DNA of 64,000 bases from NCBI RefSeq assembly GCF_947498635.1, contig NZ_CANMKV010000017.1, positions 34,873 through 98,872 on the forward strand. The letters are read 5' to 3'. Positions 45,993-53,850 of the stretch are shown here, in pieces. Positions within the stretch are counted from its first letter, which is position 1. The number at the start of each line of letters is the position of its first letter. The notes under the pieces were generated by a model. That model saw only the letters and a list, made by a program, of their open reading frames with translations. It did not search any database and was not told where the DNA came from. The translations under genes were made by a program, and so were the position numbers. This DNA comes from an uncultured Microbulbifer sp. (GTDB taxonomy: Bacteria > Pseudomonadota > Gammaproteobacteria > Pseudomonadales > Cellvibrionaceae).

Positions 45993-46580
45993 ATGAAATC
46001 TCTCGAAGAGCTGCTACGCCTGAAAAAAAAGCTCCGTATTATTGGATTTGACGATGCCCCCTTTCAAAAAGAGCGAGGCTCGCCAGTAAAAATCAGCGGC
46101 ATTGTCTGCACGGATACCCGTTTCGAAGGAATGCTGTGGGGTGAAATTCGAAAAGATGGTATGGAAGCCACGGGGGTTATTGCGCAATTAGTTCAAGGTA
46201 GCAAATTTTACCACCAAATAAATGTGGTGCTCACGGATGGTGTCGCCGTAGGAGGCTTCAATATTATTGACCTACCTAAACTGGCTGAAGCCTTACAGCG
46301 TCCTTGTATTGCTGTAATGCGCAAGCCACCGAATATGATCGCTATAGACAAAGCCCTACGGCACCTCCCCGATTACCAAATGCGCAGGGAAACCCTTTAC
46401 AGAGCTGGTAAGATTTACACCCACAATGATTTTCACTTCCAGGTACACGGCTGCCCTCCAAAGATTGCCGCAGGGGTATTGGTGCAAGCTACCGATAACG
46501 GCAATGTTCCGGAAGCCCTACGCTTAGCCCATCTGATTGGCTCGGCAGTGATCACTGGGCAAAGTGGACGTCGCGCTTAA
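45993..46580 (+). CDS. DUF99 family protein (endonuclease V-like fold)
   Basis: About 195 residues. The N-terminus has LRIIGFDDAPFQKERGSPVKISGIVCTDTRFEG (read here in two parts), and the middle has the acidic strand INVVLTDGVAVGGFNIID, as in DUF99/UPF0215 proteins distantly related to endonuclease V. The family is best known from archaea, with sporadic gammaproteobacterial members. It starts 3 bases after the DUF1415 stop, which implies coupling. The catalytic role, if any, on DNA or RNA is unknown. Confidence 0.78.
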   Translation: MKSLEELLRLKKKLRIIGFDDAPFQKERGSPVKISGIVCTDTRFEGMLWGEIRKDGMEATGVIAQLVQGSKFYHQINVVLTDGVAVGGFNIIDLPKLAEALQRPCIAVMRKPPNMIAIDKALRHLPDYQMRRETLYRAGKIYTHNDFHFQVHGCPPKIAAGVLVQATDNGNVPEALRLAHLIGSAVITGQSGRRA

Positions 46581-46732
46581 GCTAAAGCTGGACGGGCAGC
46601 TCAAGCCTTACCTAACGACTGACATAGCATGGAATCAATCTGAAGCTACCGCCTCTTGCAGAAAACTTCCACAGAGATCAGTATTGCCTCGCATCTTAAA
46701 TCTTACCGGATTCAATCAGGTCCCTTGTAAAT

Positions 46733-47135
46733 ATGGCCCTCATTAAGAAAATTACAACTTAGCCATATTCCTGGGAATATTCAGTATACATGGATTTTAC
46801 TTGGGACCGTGGTGAGGGATTTTTTGCTACTTTTCTGCTGGGCTGGAGTCCCTGGTTTAGTTTCTTTTCTCGAGGCCATTGTCTTTCTCTGCACTTCTAA
46901 TAGTAACTGGGCGCAAAAGTATAGCGACAGGCTAGGTATATCAGCACTTGCTTTAATTTTGATTTTCTTCTTAGCGATCATCCCTATGATTGGTATATTG
47001 ACTGCTATATCCATCCCCGCTCACACGATGATATTGAGTGGGCTCAGCAGGCAAGTTAAGCTCACGCACCTCCAAAGGACCTATTATTCTTGCGGTGGCA
47101 GATCCACTAATCACTGTTTTTCATCTACAGAATAA
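46733..47135 (+). pseudogene. frameshifted TM2-domain membrane protein
   Basis: Two overlapping frames together give a TM2 domain. AIFLGIFSIHGFYLGPW (46755-46806) is in one frame, then VRDFLLLFCWAGVPGLVSFLEAIVFL in the next frame, joined at a TGA. This fits the usual FLG-x-GxHRFYLG ... GLxxWxIDLxxI arrangement. A further hydrophobic segment follows (ALALILIFFLAIIPMIGILT), as in TM2 proteins with an extra pilin-like helix. The N-terminal ATG at 46733 is also out of frame. The gene is probably dead. Confidence 0.5.
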
Positions 47136-47291
47136 TTACTCACTATATGAAAAGACATCCTGACATGTACTGCCTTCCGAAGCTATTAATACGCCAAATT
47201 CCTAAAGTTTAACCTGTATCAATAACTGATAGTGTCCCTAATGTACTAATCTCTAACCAGCAGAAAGCCTACTCATAAAGAGATTATTGAT

Positions 47292-47801
47292 ATGGTTCAA
47301 TATTTCAACATCACATACTGCGTCGATCTCAATATCACCAAGAAAGTAAACTATACCTATATAGAAGAGAACCGACTCGAAGAAGGCTTTGTTGGATATA
47401 GATATCGAGTGGAATGCACATGTAAAGTAAAATATCAGGACCCGCCACTGGATATGTCTTTCTTAAAAGGCATATTCAAGGCTGAGATTCTGGATTTTTG
47501 TGATCATGCCACGATCATTGACTATCAGGACCCCTTCCTAAAACAAATCATCAATCCCACTGATTACACCGAAGTAATTGGTGAAGAACAGAAAAGAAAA
47601 CAATTTCTTATAAAAAATTCAAAAATCGGTAAGTTGTGCATCACTCCTTTCAAACCTAGCTCAGAAAACCTTGCCAAAGCTTGGTACGAGAGCATTAATA
47701 ATAAAATGACCAATATCAATCCGACCTTTGAAGTTAAATTTGAAAAGATAAAGGTTTGGGAGACTAATAATTGGTATACTGAATATCAACCGAATATATA
47801 G
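47292..47801 (+). CDS. 6-pyruvoyl-tetrahydropterin synthase / QueD-like protein lacking zinc histidines
   Basis: The 169-residue protein follows the PTPS/QueD fold pattern. A strand-turn GFVGYRYRVECTCKVKY sits where the family has LHGHNYxVEV. EILDFCDHATIIDYQDPFL matches the D-F-x-D-L ... L-D-H segment, PSSENLAKAWYESI matches PTxExLA, and VWETNNWYTEY matches the C-terminal VxET strand. The HGH zinc ligands appear as VGY, so pterin-synthase chemistry is unlikely as usual. Codon use is AT-rich. The family call is moderate; the missing zinc site is what the sequence shows. Confidence 0.5.
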   Translation: MVQYFNITYCVDLNITKKVNYTYIEENRLEEGFVGYRYRVECTCKVKYQDPPLDMSFLKGIFKAEILDFCDHATIIDYQDPFLKQIINPTDYTEVIGEEQKRKQFLIKNSKIGKLCITPFKPSSENLAKAWYESINNKMTNINPTFEVKFEKIKVWETNNWYTEYQPNI

Positions 47802-47960
47802 GAAAAGACAATACTTGTGACACTCCCAGAGCCAAGCCTCACTTGGTGCAAGCAACACGGCTTACGCCTATAAAGAAACTTAGTTTGAGAGTGGGGGCTA
47901 TTTTTACCTCCATGTAGTAAAAAATACCCACCTCTATTTAGAATACAATGAAATCGGCTA

Positions 47961-48443
47961 CTATAAAATAACCGCACTATCCCTGGTTGTATCCGTGAAA
48001 AGTGCAACTAAAGAAAAGTGACTAAATCCTTGGTCTGTAGATAGAAACTCCTTACACCAGAATCTGAGATTTTCAGAAAACTCGGCCAGAAAGTGTTGCT
48101 TTTCTTCTTCAGAGGAATATTGCGTGTCTAGCATCCTCTTCTCCAATTCCGCAAAGTGACAGCAAGTAACTGCCCTGGAATCCTTCTTCTTACAATCATC
48201 TGTGACCGATAAGGTTAGGGTCGCCTCTTGAGATTCCCAATGAATTAAGAAATAGCGGGAGCTGTCATTGACATTTTTATCTAGCAACGAGATGGCCAGA
48301 TTCAGGCTCGCGGCAAGGTCCTGATAGATCGCATCATTCGTCAGTGCCGTGCTCTCCGCATAGTGTATCTCATGCTCACGGCCTTCTCCTGTAGTAGAAC
48401 CAAACGGGGTTGACGATTGATTCAAGGTCCAAACTAAATCCAT
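47961..48443 (-). CDS. hypothetical protein
   Basis: About 160 residues starting MDLVWTLNQSSTPFGSTTGE. I chose ATG 48443 because GGAGG lies 5-6 bases upstream, although the frame extends 24 codons further. The protein is acidic and soluble, with a helical middle (LAASLNLAISLLDKNVND) and a charged stretch (AELEKRMLDTQYSSEEEKQH). It has no signal peptide or recognised domain. It lies downstream of the DUF4442 gene on the same strand, 230 bases away. Confidence 0.6.
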   Translation of the reverse strand: MDLVWTLNQSSTPFGSTTGEGREHEIHYAESTALTNDAIYQDLAASLNLAISLLDKNVNDSSRYFLIHWESQEATLTLSVTDDCKKKDSRAVTCCHFAELEKRMLDTQYSSEEEKQHFLAEFSENLRFWCKEFLSTDQGFSHFSLVALFTDTTRDSAVIL

Positions 48444-48676
48444 AACGCCTCCAGGCTGTTGATCGATCACTTCTCTGCGTTTGACTATTTTACGACTTTG
48501 GCGATCACTGCACATCCATTAATATGGCTTCAAAAGCTGTATAAATTATGCCCACCCACCCCAATAATGGCTTGGTCCAGATATCATTGAACGGTGGACA
48601 TAATACCGACGAGGGCTAAAGTAACTCTCTGATTCAGCATTTTTTGACAATCGCAAGCTCACCAGACAAACAGCGG

Positions 48677-49162
48677 TTACTGAGCCGCGGGGCGCTGGGA
48701 TACTCGCATAGTAATATCCGCATGAAATACCTCTTCCCCATTGGTATCGAAGGCACCCACCGGCATCACCACATCCCCCCCTTCAATGGATACAAAATCA
48801 GGATACTCACATACCGCGCGCAGATTGGTTTTTGCCATCTTCAGATACTTAACCTCCATACCCACTGGAATCCAGCGAAAGCGGCGATCCAGGGAGACAT
48901 CCAGACAAACTCCGCCGGCAAGTTCAGCGGCATTACACATTGCAATCGCATGTACGGTGCCGATATGATTCGTTACGCTCCAGCGCTTTTTCAACAATAC
49001 TTCCACACGCCCAGGGGACACTTCGGCAAAGCAGGGTTTGATAGACCTGAAATAGGGCGCCTTGAAAGCGACAACCTTAGAAACCGACCAGCGCCCCAAT
49101 GCCGAGCCTCCGAATTTCTTCCAAAGTTGTAATACTGGACTTTTCGAGGGTTGATATTCCAT
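48677..49162 (-). CDS. DUF4442 hotdog-fold thioesterase-like protein
   Basis: The 161-residue hotdog-fold protein shows NHIGTVHAIAMCNAAELAGG, the central helix segment with the conserved N-H and an acidic residue. IPVGMEVKYLKMAKTNL follows, the beta-strand typical of PaaI/DUF4442 thioesterases. FRSIKPCFAEVSPGRVEV at the N-terminal side is also family-like. It is presumably an acyl-CoA thioesterase or binding protein. It is separate from, and not similar in layout to, the tandem hotdog protein at 43.6 kb. Confidence 0.75.
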   Translation of the reverse strand: MEYQPSKSPVLQLWKKFGGSALGRWSVSKVVAFKAPYFRSIKPCFAEVSPGRVEVLLKKRWSVTNHIGTVHAIAMCNAAELAGGVCLDVSLDRRFRWIPVGMEVKYLKMAKTNLRAVCEYPDFVSIEGGDVVMPVGAFDTNGEEVFHADITMRVSQRPAAQ

Positions 49163-49367
49163 CTCGTCTTACTACCTTAATAATGATCTGATAAGCGTCC
49201 GATCAGGACGACAGCTGTGGGCGCACTATACAACATCCAACACTCCAGCCAGATAATCAGACCTATCAGGTCAATTGACCCGAGTGACTACGAGTAACAA
49301 GGGGTAACTGATGAGCACTTAGGGCACTTTCAAGTCCAGGACCTGACCGAACAAAGCACATCTAAGA

Positions 49368-50480
49368 TGTTGTCCTCAAACTAACTAGACGCCATAGTTA
49401 AGCGCATTTCTCAAATTCGATGGGGGTTTCATCACCATCATCTTATAGATTCGACCTGTGGTGTCGTAAGCGGTAGTGGTAGTGGTTCTCATATCTATTT
49501 ATGAACCTTCTTTTCTCAGATATTAATTTTCGGTTAACCGTTCCCATTTTGACTAATAAACAAACACTCAATCGGTGCTTTCTCCCCAAAATTCCCTTTT
49601 CAACTCATTGAGCACGCCACCCAGTATTCTACTTCATTAGCCTTAGTAGTTATGGCTTCCATACTTACTGCCTCGGTCTGAGTGATAAATTATGCCTCTT
49701 TGTTGTGTACGTGGAACTATGACTATCATCAATGTACGACTCAGCAATACGGATTCCATCTAGCGATCTGAGTACCGGCCAGCAAACTGATGCGAATAGA
49801 GGTTGATTATCACCATTGATATAAACTACCCTACAAGCTCCAAATATACGTAATATCAGTTTCCCAAACTTGGTTATCAGTTGTTATAAAAAACTTCCGG
49901 TTTAAGGAATTTTCCATGACTGGTAACTGGCATTAACTGCCGATCATCAGTGTGAAACACGCATTGTTCCTTACTATCAAACCCAGATTTTTCGCTTGCT
50001 TACAGACTCGATAGCATCCAATTTTAAATCCTTCTTTGTTTAGCAACTTGATTAGCCGACGGTTTCTAAAGCTTTGCCAGGCTCTGGAAATAAGGCCGCC
50101 GAGCAGGCACAACTCCCATGTTTGGCTATCCAAAGACTTATCTCTACCGTGACGCAAACCATAGTAGTTACTCTTAATTTCTTGTATCATTCTGAAGGGA
50201 GCATTGAGAGGAAAGCAGTTTTTCTGAATGAAGAAAACTTTATTTCATTTATCTTGCACAAGAAAATACTGGTTTTTATTAGGTCTTCCCTCTCTATCCT
50301 CAGCTATTTGACTGTTCTTATAAGCCAAGCCAGCTCAGCGTATTTATCAAAATTGAATCAAATTCTACCTTCCCAGCCTCTGCTCTTTCTTCCAGCCACG
50401 CAGATTATTTACTTTGGCGCCAGCGGCCTCGACAGCCTGAGATATCGTAAACATCTCGCACACAACTAGCGACACGGCAT
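49368..50480 (-). mobile_element. degenerate IS3-family element, copy A
   Basis: One end (49368, TGTTGTCCTCAAAC) aligns with the end of copy B at 60048 (TGTTGTGGTCAACC), and the similarity continues inward (CAAATTCGATGGGGG versus CAAACTCGATGGGAG). On the minus strand an OrfB N-terminus is still readable at 49933-50190 (SLDSQTWELC, FRNRRLIKLLNKEGFKIG). Upstream of it are traces of the OrfA end that match copy B. The outer end near 50480 is approximate. All reading frames are broken. Confidence 0.7.
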
Positions 50481-50708
50481 CTATATTGAACTCGAGATAG
50501 AAGTGCCGACATTTATTTTATGTTGTCATACTTCGTCTGGGCTGGTAGGTTTATCAACTTGGCGAGGTCTCCAGAGGGTTTAGACCACTACAAATCAGTT
50601 CTTTTGATAATCACTTCATATTTTTATTTTAGAAAAAAATCAAATTTATCTGAAAACGATTCCCCTCCCCCCTCGACAAATAATATTCTTCAGAGCCGAA
50701 TCCAAATA

Positions 50709-51488
50709 ATGAGAAAACTCAAAAACCATATGAAAGCTCAAATATTTTTATTTATAATTCTGTCCATCGTCGGGGGCTATTTTTTAGCAGCATCAAAAAA
50801 ACAGATCGACCAGGGATCCAAAAAGGATCTTTCTATACTTTTCATTGGCAATAGCTACACAAGACCGCTGCCAGAGGTGATTCAATCAATTGCTGAAAAT
50901 AATAACTTGAAAATCACCTATCGATCCATAACTCCAGGAGGCTGGACCTTACACAAGCACTCAAAGTCTGAAGAGAGTCTAAAAGCTATTCATGAGAGAA
51001 CATGGGATTATGTAGTACTTCAGGAGCAAAGCCAGCTACCGTCCTTCTCAGAAGAGCAAAGGCGTGAAGATATTTATCCCTATGCCATAAAACTTGTCAA
51101 TGAAATCAGAGAGACAGGAGCTATTCCCCTCCTTTTTCTCACCTGGGGGCGAAAATATGGTGACATTCAAAATATTCCGGATGACACTCGTAGCAAAATG
51201 CAAGCTCGCCTGCTAGAGGGCTATCAAAATATAGCTCTGTCCACTTCTTCAGAAATCATACCAGTTGGTCTTGCTTGGGAGGAAATCACCTCCACAGATA
51301 AAGCTATTGATCTGTACGATCCTGACGGAAGCCACCCTAATCAGAATGGTGTATATCTATCTGCAGCAATCTTTGTTTCCCACCTGCTCAAATCACCACA
51401 GTTAAATGCCCCACCTATTGGAAATATACCTAAAGAAACAGCTGAATTTCTTGCACAACAAGCCAACACACTAAAATATAACCCATAA
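50709..51488 (+). CDS. SGNH/GDSL-type hydrolase with N-terminal membrane anchor or signal
   Basis: About 259 residues from ATG 50709. A hydrophobic N-terminal segment (IFLFIILSIVGGYFLAAS) precedes an SGNH-like domain. Block I is ILFIGNSYTRPLPEVI with the catalytic Ser, WDYVVLQEQSQLPSF is internal, and block V is DGSHPNQNGVYLSA with the Asp-His pair. It is probably an esterase or sulfatase-like hydrolase facing the periplasm. The frame extends 63 codons upstream but without a site. It is AT-rich and lies between two IS3 remnants, which suggests acquisition. Confidence 0.72.
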   Translation: MRKLKNHMKAQIFLFIILSIVGGYFLAASKKQIDQGSKKDLSILFIGNSYTRPLPEVIQSIAENNNLKITYRSITPGGWTLHKHSKSEESLKAIHERTWDYVVLQEQSQLPSFSEEQRREDIYPYAIKLVNEIRETGAIPLLFLTWGRKYGDIQNIPDDTRSKMQARLLEGYQNIALSTSSEIIPVGLAWEEITSTDKAIDLYDPDGSHPNQNGVYLSAAIFVSHLLKSPQLNAPPIGNIPKETAEFLAQQANTLKYNP

Positions 51489-51892
51489 TCTATTTTCGGA
51501 TATGGGCTTAGAAAAAGCCCTCTGATTTTTATGAGATCTAACCCGACTTACATAAAAGACAGCTAGCATTAATCCAACGCGCTATTCCCATTAAATAAAT
51601 AGATTAGTTTTATTGCAATATCATAGAAATAAAAACTGGGAAGCTAAAATTAATCAGCAAACATAGCCAATACAATCACTTGAAGCATGAAAAAAGACCA
51701 CTTTTTTCGCATTATTAAGCATCTGGCAGGCACCAGCGATCAGGAGATTAACCCGATATCTTATGTTTAAATTACCCTTAACACTCATGCCACATCAAAA
51801 ATCATACGCTGTAATTAAAGACTGATAATCTCTAGAGCAATACTGAATTCTCCTGTCAGTATGTACGATAACATTCGTAGGTTTCTTATGTC
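51489..51892. other. intergenic region, nothing recognised
   Basis: About 400 AT-rich bases between the SGNH gene and an IS3 remnant. No terminator with a good T-run is seen. Confidence 0.4.
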
Positions 51893-52158
51893 ATCATAGA
51901 GCCATCTGAAGGACGTCACAGACTAATGTATCCGTCATCGTTTCCGACATCGCCCAACACATAACCAGTCGACTATAGAGGTCTATCATTACAGTCAGGT
52001 ATAACCAGCCTTCTTCTGTCCGTCGTTAGTGGGTAGGATCAATTCCTCTGAGTAGTGTTTACGAATGGTTTTGGTTGATTTACTTCGGCTTGCCATTGGG
52101 TACCTCTTTAGCGGTGTTCATCCCTTAAGAGAGTGTCCGTCGTTGGTAGGTAGGATCA
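51893..52158 (-). mobile_element. IS3-family remnant (second type), internally deleted
   Basis: The end at 52158 (minus-strand TGATCCTACC, then GACGGACACTCTCTTAAG) matches the end of the element at 61101. The start of OrfA follows (KSTKTIRKHYSEE), equivalent to KSTKTTRKQYSEE at 61.2 kb. It then jumps to a second copy of the end sequence (TGATCCTACCCAC) and a DDE-transposase fragment ([30 protein letters not shown]). A large internal deletion or nested insertion has removed the middle. Confidence 0.75.
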
Positions 52159-52500
52159 GCTGCTCCAGTGGCCCATCGTTAGTGATTGAACCCTGAACTG
52201 TTTTATCATAGCTCCCAAGTTATATAAGTCCGACAATTTTCTTTAGAGTTAAAATCTGGCACTTTTGCTTATCCATCAATTGCCTGTAGCTTCCTGCCGT
52301 CACTTAATCTCCTCTCAGAAAGGAAGCAGTAAATGCTACCTCCAACTGGCCGTTCTTTCCCATATGATCAATTGATACACTTCATTACTGAATACAGACT
52401 ATATTTTGGCCTATAGTTTCGATTTCAGATGTGAAGCACCTATATTCATAAAAAACCAGGCAAGGCCATTTGCCTACTTTTAAAACAAGAGAGGGTTACT
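52159..52500. other. haloalkane dehalogenase upstream region
   Basis: About 340 bases between the IS remnant and the dehalogenase start. It should hold the promoter. No regulator gene or clear operator is present. Confidence 0.4.
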
Positions 52501-53409
52501 ATGTCTATTGAGCGATTAAGGAATCCTGAGGAGCGCTTTTCTGTATTGCCAGGCTTTACCTATCAGCCCAATTATATCAATAGTCTGGATGGCTTCGATT
52601 CAATGCGCATGGCTTACATTGATGAGGGAGTTCCTGATGCAGAAACAACCTTCCTGTGTCTACACGGAGAGCCAAGCTGGAGCTATTTATACCGAAAAAT
52701 GATTCCCGTTTTTACTGAAGCCGGTCACAGAGTTATTGCACCGGATCTCTTTGGCTTTGGCCGTTCGGACAAGCCAGTGGATGACAACGTCTACACCTTT
52801 GATTTTCACCGCAACAGCCTAATGCGTTTTATCGAATCCCTAGACCTTAAAAATATCACTTTGGTTTGCCAGGATTGGGGGGGGCTACTGGGCCTCACGC
52901 TTCCGATGGATATGCCTAAAAGGTTCACACGGCTGCTGGTAATGAATACCGCTATTGCCGCGGGAGATGGTGCTTCTGAGGGTTTCTATCACTGGCGTAA
53001 CTTCTCTGTCGGAGTGCCAGAAATTCCAGTAGGCGGGTTGATTGCCAACGATGCCAGGTCTGAAGTCAACCTCTTCGATATAGTGGCTTATGATGCCCCT
53101 TATCCCGATAACCGCTATAAAGCCGGTGTTCGTCGCTTTCCCTCCATAGTGCCGGTTGATCCAGGTATGGAAGGTGCTGAACTGGGGTTAAGGGCTAGGG
53201 ACTTTTGGTCCAAGACCTGGGATGGCGATAGTTTTATGGCAATTGGAATGAGAGATGCTGTACTCGGCGAAAAAGTGATGGAAGCTATGAGGAAGATCAT
53301 CAAAAATTGCCCAGAGCCCCTTAAAATTGAAGAGGCCGGTCATTTTGTACAGGAATATGGTAGAGAGATTGCTGAAAAGGCCTTAGCCCACTTTCAACTA
53401 CAAAGATAA
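52501..53409 (+). CDS. dhmA: haloalkane dehalogenase, subfamily I (DhlA-like)
   Basis: The 302-residue alpha/beta hydrolase replaces halogen by hydroxyl in haloalkanes through an aspartyl ester. The triad is visible: D125 in VCQDWGGLLG, D252 in IGMRDAVLG and H281 in AGHFVQEYG. The halide-binding tryptophans appear as W126 and a cap-domain W165 (FYHWRNF). The oxyanion motif is CLHGEPSWSYLYRKM. The nucleophile-Trp pair and the acid after strand 7 place it with DhlA in HLD-I. GAGAGGG precedes the ATG. IS3 debris just upstream hints at horizontal transfer. Confidence 0.9.
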   Translation: MSIERLRNPEERFSVLPGFTYQPNYINSLDGFDSMRMAYIDEGVPDAETTFLCLHGEPSWSYLYRKMIPVFTEAGHRVIAPDLFGFGRSDKPVDDNVYTFDFHRNSLMRFIESLDLKNITLVCQDWGGLLGLTLPMDMPKRFTRLLVMNTAIAAGDGASEGFYHWRNFSVGVPEIPVGGLIANDARSEVNLFDIVAYDAPYPDNRYKAGVRRFPSIVPVDPGMEGAELGLRARDFWSKTWDGDSFMAIGMRDAVLGEKVMEAMRKIIKNCPEPLKIEEAGHFVQEYGREIAEKALAHFQLQR

Positions 53410-53850
53410 CCACCCGGCAGAACAGGATTATGAGCAGGGACTCCCAACCTCTTACTTATATATTTTGTCACTGAAAAAGGCTTTGGGGATAATCTTGCAA
53501 AGGACGAAAATTACTAACAGCTTGCTGAGCCTAAGATCTGGCACCTTAGCGATCGCGCTAATATTGCTGAATTATTCAGAGGTTACTTAGCTCTTAAACA
53601 GAAAAGTGGGTATTTTCAGTTACCCTCTGAATGAAAAATTTCGCAACCATCAGGCCACTAAAGTGGCCTGATGGTTGTTCACATAAATTAAACAAACCTA
53701 TAATAAAAAAGATATATCCCGATCTTTTACCTTATCGTACGCTCAATACGAATCTAGAACGTCCTTATATTTCACTGCGAAAGAAAGAAATATAGCTTAC
53801 CCTTGTCATAATGGAACGGCGTGAGGCGGAATTCCTCCCCCTAGCCAAGC
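53410..53850. other. intergenic region between convergent genes
   Basis: About 440 bases between the convergent dehalogenase and ceramidase genes. It contains the strong hairpin at 53644-53677 and nothing else recognisable. Confidence 0.45.
53644..53677. terminator. 16-bp perfect hairpin between dehalogenase and ceramidase genes
   Basis: CAACCATCAGGCCACT and its exact complement are separated by two A. It probably ends transcription from both convergent genes, although the T-run is short (TTGTTC) and the distance to the dehalogenase stop is about 235 bases. Confidence 0.55.

Noticed and set aside
50074..50469. 131-codon plus-strand frame
   Set aside because: It overlaps IS3 copy A, whose transposase traces read on the minus strand; the plus-strand product has no motif or ribosome site.
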